From Cryobacterium sp. SO2 (lineage in GTDB: Bacteria; Actinomycetota; Actinomycetes; Actinomycetales; Microbacteriaceae): a DNA stretch of 64,000 nt. The stretch is from assembly GCF_026151165.2 (NCBI RefSeq), contig NZ_CP117849.1:1178001-1242000 (forward strand). The letters are read 5' to 3'. Below, piece after piece: positions 16,362 to 27,234 of this stretch (positions are counted from its first letter, which is position 1; every line of letters begins with the position of its first letter). The notes below the pieces were generated by a model. That model was not told the DNA's origin. It made no database searches and saw only the letters and a program-made list of their open reading frames with translations. The position numbers and the translations under genes are program-made.

Positions 16362-16880
16362 ATGACTGACGCCGCGTTCGACCGTGCCGTATTCGACCGT
16401 GCCGGCGGCCCGTACACGTTGCGGCGTGCACGCACCGAGGACGTGGCGGCGATAGTCGGTCTGCTCGCCGACGACCGGCTCCGCTCCGCCGAGGAATCCA
16501 CCGCGGATGGCGATCTGGCTCCGTACCTGGCCGCGTTCGCCGCCATCGACAGCGCGCCCGATCAGCTGCTTGCTGTTGTCGAGGACCCAACCGGGCGCGT
16601 TGTCGCCACGCAGCAGCTGACGGTTCTGCCCGGTCTGGCCCGGCTGGGCGCCACCCGGTTGCAGATCGAAGCCGTGCGAGTGAGCGCCGACCTGCGCGGC
16701 AACGGTCTCGGCAGCGAGATGATCACGTGGGCCGTGGACTACGGTCGTGCCCGCGGTTGCCGGCTGGTGCAACTCACCTCCGACTCGTCACGCACCGACG
16801 CCCACCGGTTCTACCGGCGTCTTGGCTTCACGTCCTCACACGTCGGCTTCAAACTCGCGCTCAACATCCGCGAGCCGTGA
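16362..16880 (+). CDS. GNAT-family N-acetyltransferase
   Basis: The 172-residue GNAT domain protein has YTLRRARTEDVAAIVGLLADD at the N-terminus, the acetyl-CoA-binding loop VRVSADLRGNGLGSEMITWA (about residues 106-125) and the final motif DAHRFYRRLGF. The ATG at 16362 is preferred over one 27 bases upstream because homologous GNAT proteins begin close to the first strand. Its stop codon is the TGA within the left arm of a family B hairpin, so the last residues (NIREP) are encoded by repeat sequence. Confidence 0.86.
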   Translation: MTDAAFDRAVFDRAGGPYTLRRARTEDVAAIVGLLADDRLRSAEESTADGDLAPYLAAFAAIDSAPDQLLAVVEDPTGRVVATQQLTVLPGLARLGATRLQIEAVRVSADLRGNGLGSEMITWAVDYGRARGCRLVQLTSDSSRTDAHRFYRRLGFTSSHVGFKLALNIREP

Positions 16881-16929
16881 GAAAAGCCCCAAAATCGGGG
16901 ATTTTTTGGGGCTCAACTCGCGGCTCGCG
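16869..16929. terminator. Family B hairpin terminator, copy 1
   Basis: Outer arms CGCGAGCCG and CGGCTCGCG enclose a perfect inner stem AGCCCCAAAA/TTTTGGGGCT (16885-16894 with 16904-16913). The descending arm carries the T run of an intrinsic terminator. The TGA of GAGCCGTGAG is the stop codon of the acetyltransferase gene. Related hairpins lie at 39156 and 47554. Confidence 0.85.
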
Positions 16930-17054
16930 GGCCGTGGGGTGTTACGGGGAGGAAAACTCTGGGGCTGGGCGGGGGAGACTCTCTTATCCGCGGCAGGTGG
17001 GTCGGTTAGACTTCGACCAGCAGAATCAATTGAATACTGGGCCAAACGTTTGAT

Positions 17055-17290
17055 GCGGGAGAGTTCGACGTCTTAGAGACGAGCGAACACCGAAGGAGCA
17101 ATCCTCCCCGACAATCTCTCAGGTACTCGTACCGCATCGAACGGGCCACTCTGAAAAGCGGATGAGCACAGTGCGTCCGGGAACCGCATCCGCGAGACCC
17201 GGTCAGAACTGCCAAGTCCCGCCCATGGTGAAAGCCGGCGTCGCGCAAGCGGCCGGCGAAGCTCTCAGGCCAGACGACAGAGGGGGAGTT
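17055..17290 (+). ncRNA. Tandem glycine riboswitch upstream of gcvT
   Basis: Two adjacent aptamers are visible. The first (about 17055-17158) contains GCGGGAGAG, the conserved ACACCGAAGGAGCAA core, CTCTCAGGTAC and a closing CTCTGAAAAG. The second (about 17190-17290) contains a diverged core (TGGTGAAAGCC), then GCTCTCAGGC and GACAGAGGGGGAG. This matches the two-aptamer glycine riboswitch class that activates gcv operons when glycine is abundant. The downstream stretch to 17359 would be the expression platform. Boundaries are approximate. A possible -10 (GAATACT) lies near 17032-17038. Confidence 0.9.
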
Positions 17291-17325
17291 CCCACCGGGG
17301 TTCGAACGAGCCCCGGAGCAACTCG

Positions 17326-17353
17326 TCCGGCGCATGCCCGGCGACGAACCGGA
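17326..17353 (+). promoter_or_regulatory. Candidate ribosome-binding-site sequestering hairpin of the riboswitch
   Basis: TCCGG at 17326-17330 can pair with CCGGA at 17349-17353, which covers the first part of the GGAG ribosome-binding site for gcvT at 17351-17354. A stronger CCGGGG/CCCCGG hairpin stands just upstream (17295-17316). No T run follows, so control of translation seems more likely than termination. This is inference from pairing only. Confidence 0.45.
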
Positions 17354-17359
17354 GAACTC

Positions 17360-18523
17360 ATGACCTCGGCCAGCCCTGACCTCACCCACTCCTCGGACGA
17401 CCACGCTCCGACCGAACGGTTCTCACCCCTGCACGCCGCCCATGTGGCCGCCGGCGCCAGCTTCACCGACTTCGCCGGCTGGCAGATGCCGGTGCGCTAT
17501 TCCAGCGACCTGGCCGAGCACCACGCCGTGCGCAAGGCCGCGGGTCTCTTCGACCTCTCCCACATGGCCGAGATCCGGGTCTCCGGCCCGCAGGCCGGCG
17601 AGTTCCTCGACCATGCCCTGGCCGGCCAGCTCTCGGTCATCGACCTCATGCAGGCCAAGTACAGCCTGCTGCTGAACTCCCGCGGCGGCATCATCGACGA
17701 CCTCGTCGTCTACCGCACCGGTGAGACCGAATTCCTCGTGGTCGCCAACGCCGGCAACCACGACCAGGCCCTCTCGGCACTCAGCAGCCGGGCCGCCCGG
17801 TTCGACGTCACCGTGGCCGACGAAAGCGATGAAACTGCCCTCATCGCCGTGCAGGGCCCCAACGCCCTCGCCATCGTGCAGGCCACCGAAGGCCTCAGCG
17901 TCGACGGCGACCTGGCCGGGCTGCGCTATTACCGCGCCATCACCGGCAACTTCGCCGGAACCCCCGTGCTCATCGCCCGCACCGGCTACACCGGTGAAGA
18001 CGGCTTCGAGCTGTACCTGCCGAATGCGGCTGCCCTGGCCCTCTGGGACGCCATCGTGGTCGCCGGAGCACCGCACGGCCTGGTTCCGGCCGGGCTCGCG
18101 AGCCGCGACACCCTGCGCCTCGAAGCCGGCATGCCGCTCTACGGCCACGAACTGACCACATCCACCTACCCCGCCCAGGCGGGCCTGGGCCGCGTCGTCA
18201 ACCTCGCCAAACCGACCGACTTCGTCGGCCGCACCGCCAGCGAAGAAGGCCCCGCCGGCGACGCCCCCGTGCTCGTCGGCCTGGTCTCGGCCGGCAAGCG
18301 CGCCGGTCGTGCCGGCTACCAGATCTTCCGCAGCCCCGATGCCACCGAAGCGGAGGGCGTCATCACCAGCGGCGCCCTCTCACCTACCCTCGGCTACCCG
18401 ATCGCCATGGCGTACGTGCCGCCGGCGCTGGCCCGCCTCGACACCGAGGTGTTCATCGACGTGCGCGGCACCCGCTCGCCGGCCACCGTCATCGCCCTGC
18501 CGTTCTACAAGCGCCGCAAATAA
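17360..18523 (+). CDS. gcvT: Glycine cleavage system T protein (aminomethyltransferase)
   Basis: The 387-residue protein transfers the methylene group from the aminomethyl-lipoyl H protein to tetrahydrofolate and releases ammonia. Conserved GcvT features are visible: FTDFAGWQMPVRYSSDLAEHHAVRKAAGLFDLSHM near the N-terminus, YSLLLNSRGGIIDDLVVYR, RTGYTGEDGFELY and the C-terminal DFVGR with RSPATVIALPFY. The ATG at 17360 is chosen because GGAG lies five bases before it. An upstream in-frame ATG lies within the riboswitch and gives no conserved sequence. It is first gene of gcvT-gcvH-gcvP. Confidence 0.96.
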   Translation: MTSASPDLTHSSDDHAPTERFSPLHAAHVAAGASFTDFAGWQMPVRYSSDLAEHHAVRKAAGLFDLSHMAEIRVSGPQAGEFLDHALAGQLSVIDLMQAKYSLLLNSRGGIIDDLVVYRTGETEFLVVANAGNHDQALSALSSRAARFDVTVADESDETALIAVQGPNALAIVQATEGLSVDGDLAGLRYYRAITGNFAGTPVLIARTGYTGEDGFELYLPNAAALALWDAIVVAGAPHGLVPAGLASRDTLRLEAGMPLYGHELTTSTYPAQAGLGRVVNLAKPTDFVGRTASEEGPAGDAPVLVGLVSAGKRAGRAGYQIFRSPDATEAEGVITSGALSPTLGYPIAMAYVPPALARLDTEVFIDVRGTRSPATVIALPFYKRRK

Positions 18524-18638
18524 CCCACGGTGAACGGATCACCCGAACCGGGCATCCGGCACCCGCTGTCACGTAAGCCTCGTGCAGCGCACCAGATTTG
18601 ATCACCCCCTGAGATCACACCCTTCGAGAGGAACCACC

Positions 18639-19010
18639 ATGGCCGACAAGACCGAACTCCAGTACACCGCAGAGCACGAGTGGGTGCTCGTTGACGGCGA
18701 CACCGCCACCGTCGGCATCACCGCCTACGCCGCCGACAAGCTCGGCGACGTGGTCTTCGTGGAGTTGCCCGAGGTCGGCAGCTCCGTCGCCTCCGGCACC
18801 GTCGTGGGCGAGATCGAGTCCACCAAGTCGGTGGGCGAACTCTTCGCTCCCATCGACGGCACCGTCGCGGAAATCAACGACGCCGTCGTGGACAGCCCCG
18901 AACTCGTCAACAGCGACCCGCTCGGCGACGGCTGGCTCATCAAGGTGACCTTCGACACCCTGCCGACCCTGCTCAGCTACGCCGAGTACTCCGCCATCAT
19001 CGGCGAATAA
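18639..19010 (+). CDS. gcvH: Glycine cleavage system H protein (lipoyl carrier)
   Basis: The 123-residue lipoyl-domain protein shuttles the aminomethyl group between P and T proteins. The lipoylated lysine is the K of GEIESTKSVGELFAP (residue ~65). The start of the domain, LQYTAEHEWVLVDGDTATVGIT, and the end, GDGWLIKVTF, are typical. The ATG at 18639 follows a GAGAGGAACCACC ribosome-binding region. It lies 115 bp after gcvT. Confidence 0.96.
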   Translation: MADKTELQYTAEHEWVLVDGDTATVGITAYAADKLGDVVFVELPEVGSSVASGTVVGEIESTKSVGELFAPIDGTVAEINDAVVDSPELVNSDPLGDGWLIKVTFDTLPTLLSYAEYSAIIGE

Positions 19011-19093
19011 CAGCCCGCCCGGCCTCACCGCCACCCGCCGTACCGCCACACCTCGCACGACCGAATCAGACCCCGGAAAGAGCCTTCCCCCAC

Positions 19094-21991
<2,898 letters not shown>

Positions 21992-22012
21992 AACCCCCCT
22001 CGCGAGCACTCG

Positions 22013-22086
22013 CTGGTCGAGCTTGTCGAGACCTGGTCACCTGGTCTACTTCGACAGGCTCAGCACGGCGTCGACAAGCTCGACCA
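22013..22086. repeat. Family C inverted repeat (TGGTCGAGC type), possible bidirectional terminator
   Basis: The left arm CTGGTCGAGCTTGTCGAGACC and the right arm GTCGACAAGCTCGACCA form a long hairpin around a GGTCACCTGGTC/TTCGACAGGCTCAGCAC middle. It sits between the convergent gcvP and CPBP genes. Many related units occur at 35983-36490, and a single degenerate one lies at 52517. Confidence 0.82.
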
Positions 22087-22115
22087 ACGGCGTGGGCGCG
22101 TCTCTGAGGTTGGAT

Positions 22116-22940
22116 TTAGGACGTGGGGGTGAGGAGGGCGGGCCACCAGAGGACCGCCAACGGGTAGCCGACGAAGGAGAGAATGTCCAGGACCCAGTGC
22201 GCGATCACCAGGGGCATCACGCGGCCCCAGCGCAGGTAGCACCAGCCGAAGACGACACCCATCAGGGCGTTGCCCACGAACGGGCCGATGCCCTGGTACA
22301 GGTGGTAGCTGCCGCGCAGCAGGGCGGCCGACACGATGATGGTCCAGGCGTTCCAGCCGAGTTCGCGCAGCCGGGTGAACAGGTAGCCCACCACGATGAG
22401 CTCCTCGCTCAACGCACTGCGGAGCGCGGAGAACACCAGGATCGGGATGGTCCACCAGAAGGTGTCCAGCGGTGACGGCACCACGGCCACAGTGAAGCCG
22501 AGCGCCCGCCCGGCGAGGTACAGGCCGAGCCCGGGGATGCCGATGAGCAGCAGCAGCCCGCCGCCGCGCAGCAGGTCCCGGCGCGGCTCGGTGAAGTCCA
22601 CGCCGAGTCGGCGGAACGCGCTCTGCCCCGGCTGCCAGAGCAGGTAAAGCACCAGGGCGACCGGGAACAAGGCGAAGAAGATCCCGAGGAACTGGTAGGT
22701 GAAGTCCAGCCACTCGCGGGTCGACTGCGACCCGTTGATGGTGGCCGACTGGTCGGCCAGGGCGACCTCCGCCGTGAGCCTGGAGATGATCGAGACGATC
22801 GAGTACACGGCGGATGCCCCGAGCGAGAGCCCCAGCACGATGACGATCTCCCAGCGCAGCCGAACCGGAGACGCGGCCGGGGGTGCTGCGGACGCCGGTT
22901 CGCCGGACGCCTCCGGCGGGCCGTACGGGGAGGCGCTCAT
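22116..22940 (-). CDS. CPBP-family (Abi) intramembrane metalloprotease
   Basis: The 274-residue membrane protein has about seven hydrophobic segments and the CPBP/CAAX-prenyl-protease-like motifs: the paired glutamates in SALSEELIVVGYLFTRL (about residue 179) and the later histidines in RGSYHLYQGIGPF and LVIAHWVLDIL. The N-terminus is a 35-residue cytoplasmic proline/alanine linker. Its ATG overlaps the stop of the upstream DCC gene (ATGA), so the two form an operon. Family members cleave membrane substrates or maturate peptides; the target here is unknown. Confidence 0.9.
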   Translation of the reverse strand: MSASPYGPPEASGEPASAAPPAASPVRLRWEIVIVLGLSLGASAVYSIVSIISRLTAEVALADQSATINGSQSTREWLDFTYQFLGIFFALFPVALVLYLLWQPGQSAFRRLGVDFTEPRRDLLRGGGLLLLIGIPGLGLYLAGRALGFTVAVVPSPLDTFWWTIPILVFSALRSALSEELIVVGYLFTRLRELGWNAWTIIVSAALLRGSYHLYQGIGPFVGNALMGVVFGWCYLRWGRVMPLVIAHWVLDILSFVGYPLAVLWWPALLTPTS

Positions 22941-23329
22941 GCCGCGCTCGGCATCCGGCAGGCCGGGGTGCCACCCGGCAACCGGTAGCGGTACCGCGCC
23001 ACGAGACTGTAGCCCGCCTCCGCGACCCAGGACCACGGCGGCACCGTGGCCAGCCAGCCGAGGACCCGCAACGCAACAATCGGCTGCCCACGCAACAAAG
23101 CGGCAACGGCGGCCGCGCCCCCGTACCGCCGGCCCCCGGTCACGAACCAGACCCTGGACCTGGCCTGCTCCTCGGTCAGCCCGAACGCGGCGAGGTCGGT
23201 CCACTGGAATGGGGCCGTGGCCGGCACCCGGGGGAGGGTGCGCTGCAGCCACAGAATCGCCGTGGTGCAGAAGCCGCAGTCGCCATCGAAGATGAGCGTG
23301 GCGGGCGATTCGCGTTGGGAAGTCGACAT
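22937..23329 (-). CDS. DCC-family thiol-disulfide oxidoreductase
   Basis: The 130-residue protein carries the family-defining motif at its N-terminus (LIFDGDCGFCTTAILWLQR, CxxC near residues 18-21). It also has a middle FVTGGRRYGGAAAVAALLR and the terminal YRYRLPGG segment. DCC proteins are thought to act in thiol redox exchange. An AGAGGA ribosome-binding site lies just before the ATG at 23329; longer readings extend into the promoter region. It is co-translated with the CPBP gene. Confidence 0.9.
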   Translation of the reverse strand: MSTSQRESPATLIFDGDCGFCTTAILWLQRTLPRVPATAPFQWTDLAAFGLTEEQARSRVWFVTGGRRYGGAAAVAALLRGQPIVALRVLGWLATVPPWSWVAEAGYSLVARYRYRLPGGTPACRMPSAA

Positions 23330-23543
23330 TCCTCTATTTTGCGCCCTCGTCGCTGGAGTGTCGTCGGGGAGCCCGGGGGCGGTGGCCGCCGGCAAAGGAA
23401 ATCGCTTGCACAGACTGTTAGGACCAAGGTCCCAAGCATCGTGAGAGATCCTCGCAAGATTCGCAGATAAACCCGCATAAATCACGCTCTGCGCAAGAAT
23501 CGTGCGTCTTTGGTTACTCCTATGTAACGTTTACCGCCACGTT

Positions 23544-23572
23544 TTGCACCGGGCGCAAGACAAACCTAGGGT
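23544..23572 (+). promoter_or_regulatory. Predicted sigma-70-like promoter for peptide-binding protein gene
   Basis: TTGCAC (23544-23549) and TAGGGT (23567-23572) are separated by exactly 17 bases, the best housekeeping-type promoter seen in the window. Transcription would start near 23579 and leave a leader of about 60 bases before the TTG start at 23639. The rest of the 308-base gap (23330-23638) is relatively AT-rich and contains no gene. Confidence 0.7.
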
Positions 23573-23638
23573 TTTGATAACTAGTGCGCCGCCATGGTTA
23601 CAAGCCGTGTGGCGCCAACCCTTTGCACAGGAGGAATT

Positions 23639-25258
23639 TTGAAGAGATCCCGCATGGGCCTGAGCGCCCTCGCGCTAATTTCGGTGAGCGCTTTGGCGCT
23701 GGCCGGCTGCGCGTCATCGAGTGACGACGCTGCCGCACCGGAGACCGACTCGTCGGCCATCGTCACCACCAACGGCAGCGAGCCGCAGAACCCGCTGATC
23801 CCGACCAACACCACCGAGACCGGTGGCGGCAAGATCACGACCTCGCTGTTCGCCGGCCTGGTTTCGTACAACGCCGACGGATCGACCGCCAACGAGGTCG
23901 CCAAGTCGATCGAGTCCGACGACGCGACCAACTGGACCGTCACCCTGAACGACGGCTGGACCTTCACCAACGGTGAAGCAGTCACCTCTTCTTCCTTCGT
24001 CGACGCCTGGAACTACGGCGCGCTCTTCAGCAACGCCCAGAGCGCCTCCTACTTCTTCGACGACATCGCCGGCTTCAGCTACGACGCCGACTCCGAGCTC
24101 ACCGGCCTGAAGGTCGTCGACGACACCACCTTCACCGTCGAGCTGTCCTCCCCTGAGGCCGACTGGCCGCTGCGCCTGGGCTACACGGCCTTCATGCCGC
24201 TGCCGAGCGTCGCGTTCGAAGACATGGACGCTTTCGGCGAGAACCCCATCGGTAACGGCCCGTACATGCTGGCCGAAGAGGGTGCCTGGGTCCACGACGA
24301 GGGCATCAACCTCATCACCAACCCGGACTACGACGGCGTGCGCAAGCCCGTCAACGGTGGCCTCGACATCGTCTTCTACGCCACGCTGGACGCCGCATAC
24401 GCGGATGCCCAGGGCGGCAACCTCGACGTGCTGGACGCCGTTCCGGACTCCGCATTCGAGACCTACGCAGATGAGTTCGGCGACCGTTCGGTCAACCAGC
24501 CGGCCGCTATCTTCCAGGCATTCAACATGCCGTACTACCTCGAGCACTGGAGCGGCGACGAGGGCAAGCTGCGTCGTGCAGCCATCTCGATGTCGATCGA
24601 CCGCGCTGAGATCACCGACGTCATCTTCCAGGGCACTCGTACCCCGGCGACCGACTTCACCTCCCCGGTCATCGACGGCTACTCCGACGCCCTCGACGGC
24701 GCCGACGTCCTCGAGTACAACCCCGACGAAGCCGTGAAGCTGTGGAAGGAAGCCGACGCGATCTCCCCGTACGGAGACACCACGTTCGACATCGCGTACA
24801 ACTCCGACGGTGGCCACCAGGCCTGGGTCGACGCTGTGACCAACAGCATCAAGAACACCCTGGGCATCAACGCCGTCGGCAAGCCGTACCCGACCTTCGC
24901 TGCGGCGCTGGAAGACCGTTCCGCCGAGAAGCTGACCGGTGCCACCCGCGCCGGATGGCAGGCCGACTACCCGTCCCTGTACAACTTCCTCGCGCCGCTG
25001 TACAAGACCGGTGCCGGATCGAACTACGAGGGCTACAGCAGCACCGAATTCGACACCCTGCTCGAAGAGGGTGCCGCGGCCGAGAACGTTGAAGACGCAA
25101 CCGCGAAGTACCAGGCGGCTCAGGAAGTCCTGCTCAAGGACCTCCCGACCATCCCGCTGTGGTACTCCAACGTTGTGGGCGTCTGGTCCGAGAGCGTCAA
25201 TGACGTTGTCTTCGGCTGGGATTCCGTTCCGCTGTACTACCAGATCACCAAGGGTTAA
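23639..25258 (+). CDS. Peptide ABC transporter substrate-binding lipoprotein, system 1
   Basis: The 539-residue family 5 extracellular solute-binding protein has a basic start (KRSRM), a hydrophobic segment and the lipobox LAGC (cysteine near residue 24). The body has typical OppA/DppA features: GKITTSLFAGLVSYNADGS, TFTNGEAVTSSSFVDAWNY, GNGPYMLAEE, and AAISMSIDRAEITDVIF. The TTG at 23639 is chosen as start because AGGAGG lies four bases before it; the next ATG lies 19 bases away and would shorten the signal peptide. It is followed by a 17-bp perfect hairpin and then two permease genes and a fused ATPase gene. Confidence 0.94.
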   Translation: MKRSRMGLSALALISVSALALAGCASSSDDAAAPETDSSAIVTTNGSEPQNPLIPTNTTETGGGKITTSLFAGLVSYNADGSTANEVAKSIESDDATNWTVTLNDGWTFTNGEAVTSSSFVDAWNYGALFSNAQSASYFFDDIAGFSYDADSELTGLKVVDDTTFTVELSSPEADWPLRLGYTAFMPLPSVAFEDMDAFGENPIGNGPYMLAEEGAWVHDEGINLITNPDYDGVRKPVNGGLDIVFYATLDAAYADAQGGNLDVLDAVPDSAFETYADEFGDRSVNQPAAIFQAFNMPYYLEHWSGDEGKLRRAAISMSIDRAEITDVIFQGTRTPATDFTSPVIDGYSDALDGADVLEYNPDEAVKLWKEADAISPYGDTTFDIAYNSDGGHQAWVDAVTNSIKNTLGINAVGKPYPTFAAALEDRSAEKLTGATRAGWQADYPSLYNFLAPLYKTGAGSNYEGYSSTEFDTLLEEGAAAENVEDATAKYQAAQEVLLKDLPTIPLWYSNVVGVWSESVNDVVFGWDSVPLYYQITKG

Positions 25259-25275
25259 TACCTAGTTCCAACCGC

Positions 25276-25314
25276 AGTGCAATGTCCGGGGCGTCAAGCC
25301 CCGGACATTGCACT
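25276..25314 (+). terminator. Intra-operon hairpin after the binding-protein gene
   Basis: Perfect 17-bp arms (AGTGCAATGTCCGGGGC, 25276-25292, and its complement at 25298-25314) close a GTCAA loop. There is no T run. It probably acts as a 3' stabiliser or partial terminator that lowers expression of the membrane and ATPase subunits relative to the binding protein. Confidence 0.75.
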
Positions 25315-25373
25315 GACTAGACTCATTCAGTGATTGCGACCCTCATGCATAAAAGATTTACGGAGCTCACCTG

Positions 25374-26303
25374 ATGCTGTGGTACACAGGCAGGCGCATC
25401 CTCCAGATGATCCCCGTCTTCTTCGGGGCGACATTCTTGATCTACTTCATGGTCTTCTCCCTCCCGGGTGACCCGATCGCGGCGCTCTACGGTGACCACC
25501 CGCCGTCGCCAGGTGTACTCGAGCAGATTCGGGCCCAGTACAACCTGGACAAGCCCTTCATCGTGCAGTACCTCATCTACATCGGCCACTTCTTCCAGGG
25601 CGACCTCGGCACGACCTACTCAGGTCGCGCCGTCGGTGATGTGATGGCCTCCGCCTTCCCCATCACCTTCCGCCTCGCCATGCTGGCCCTGGCCTTCGAA
25701 GCCTTCTTCGGCATCATCGTCGGCCTCATCGCCGGCCTCCGTAAGGGCAAGTGGTTCGACGCCAGCGCCCTCGTCGTGAGTCTGCTGCTGATCAGCGTGC
25801 CGACCTTCGTGGTCGGCTTCATCCTGCGGCTGGTCTTCGGTGTGCAACTGGGCTGGTTCAGAACCACCGTGAGCGGCGCAGCCCCCTGGGGCGAGCTCGT
25901 GCTCCCGGCCATCGTGCTGGCGTCCGTCTCGTTCGCCTACATCGTGCGCCTCACCCGCGCCAGCGTTGCCGACAATCTCAATGCCGATTTTGTTCGCACC
26001 GCAACCGCCAAGGGACTCTCGCGTCGCCGCGTCGTCACCGTTCACGTGCTGCGCAACTCGCTCGTGCCCGTCGTCACCTTCCTCGGTGTCGACCTCGGTT
26101 CACTCATGGTCGGCGCGATCGTCACCGAGGGAATCTTCAACATCAACGGTGTCGGTGGCACGGTCTTCAAGGCCATCAGGCTCGGTGAGAGCACCACTGT
26201 GGTGTCGTTCATCGCCGTCATGGTCGTGATCTTCGTCGTCGCCAACCTGCTTGTCGACCTGCTGTACGCAGCTCTGGACCCAAGGATTCGTTATGCCAAA
26301 TAA
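25374..26303 (+). CDS. Peptide ABC transporter permease (DppB/OppB type), system 1
   Basis: The 309-residue protein has six predicted membrane helices. The first helix MIPVFFGATFLIYFMVFSLP is followed by GDPIAALYGD, typical of OppB. The EAA loop reads NADFVRTATAKGLSRRRVVTVHVLRN near residues 202-227, and the C-terminus ends DLLYAALDPRIRYAK. The following permease gene begins inside its last codons with an 11-base overlap. Confidence 0.95.
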   Translation: MLWYTGRRILQMIPVFFGATFLIYFMVFSLPGDPIAALYGDHPPSPGVLEQIRAQYNLDKPFIVQYLIYIGHFFQGDLGTTYSGRAVGDVMASAFPITFRLAMLALAFEAFFGIIVGLIAGLRKGKWFDASALVVSLLLISVPTFVVGFILRLVFGVQLGWFRTTVSGAAPWGELVLPAIVLASVSFAYIVRLTRASVADNLNADFVRTATAKGLSRRRVVTVHVLRNSLVPVVTFLGVDLGSLMVGAIVTEGIFNINGVGGTVFKAIRLGESTTVVSFIAVMVVIFVVANLLVDLLYAALDPRIRYAK

Positions 26304-27234
26304 GCCTGGCCAGGCCCACTTCGTCGCTGCACTGGAGGACACCCCGGTAGCCGCAGTCGACCGCCTCGACGAGAACGAGAAGGCGCGCAGCACCTGGGCG
26401 GATGCCTGGGACTCGATGCGCCGCCGTCCCACGTTCTGGATCTCAGCGGCGCTGATCCTCCTGATCGTGGTGGTGGCGCTGTTCCCCACCCTGTTCACCC
26501 AGGTCGATCCGCGCCAGTGCGTGCTCGGCAACAGCAACGGCGACCCGGAGGCCGGACACCCGTTCGGTTTCAACCGCCAGGGCTGCGATGTCTACTCGCG
26601 CACCATCTGGGGCACCCAGGCGTCGCTCACCGTCGGGCTCCTCGCCGCCAGCATCGTCACGCTGTTCGGCATCATCGTGGGCGCCCTCGCGGGCTACTAC
26701 GGCGGCTGGCTCGATGCGATCGTCTCCCGCATCGGCGACATCTTCTTCGCCATCCCCACCGTGCTCGGCGCCATCGTGCTGATGTCGGTGCTGCCGACCG
26801 CAACGCCCACCTCGGTGGCCTTCGTGCTCTCGGTGTTCGCCTGGCCGCAGATCGCCCGCATCATGCGCGGCGCCGTGCTGTCGGCGTCGAACTCCGACTA
26901 CGTGATGGCCTCGACCGCCCTCGGCGTGTCGAAGTTCCGCATCCTGCTGCGCCACGTGGTGCCCAACGCGATCGCCCCCGTGATCGTGATCGCCACCGTC
27001 TCACTCGGCACGTTCATCGTGGCCGAGGCGACGCTGTCGTTCCTGGGTATCGGGCTTCCGCCGAGCGTGATGTCGTGGGGTAACGACATCGGCACGGCCC
27101 AGACCTCCATTGTCACCAGCCCGCAGGTGCTCCTGTACCCCGCGGCCGCCCTGTCCATCACGGTGCTCGCGTTCCTGATGCTCGGCGACATTCTGCGCGA
27201 TGCGCTTGACCCGACGGCGAGGGCGACTCGATGA
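26293..27234 (+). CDS. Peptide ABC transporter permease (DppC/OppC type), system 1
   Basis: The 313-residue membrane protein carries the OppC N-terminal region, with a cytoplasmic lead followed by WADAWDSMRRRPTFWISAALILL. It has HPFGFNRQGCDVYSRTIWGTQASL, the EAA loop SDYVMASTALGVSKFRILLRHVVPN (about residues 203-227), and the end GDILRDALDPTAR. The ATG at 26293 is preferred because AAGGA lies six bases upstream. Its stop overlaps the ATPase start (ATGA). Confidence 0.95.
   Translation: MPNKPGQAHFVAALEDTPVAAVDRLDENEKARSTWADAWDSMRRRPTFWISAALILLIVVVALFPTLFTQVDPRQCVLGNSNGDPEAGHPFGFNRQGCDVYSRTIWGTQASLTVGLLAASIVTLFGIIVGALAGYYGGWLDAIVSRIGDIFFAIPTVLGAIVLMSVLPTATPTSVAFVLSVFAWPQIARIMRGAVLSASNSDYVMASTALGVSKFRILLRHVVPNAIAPVIVIATVSLGTFIVAEATLSFLGIGLPPSVMSWGNDIGTAQTSIVTSPQVLLYPAAALSITVLAFLMLGDILRDALDPTARATR

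Noticed and set aside
17162..17359. N-terminal extension of GcvT into the riboswitch
   Set aside because: The extension is riboswitch sequence, has no conservation with GcvT, and a good ribosome-binding site precedes the ATG at 17360.
23400..23640. AT-richer stretch as a replication origin or horizontally acquired edge
   Set aside because: A normal promoter and leader explain it; there are no DnaA-box clusters or flanking direct repeats.
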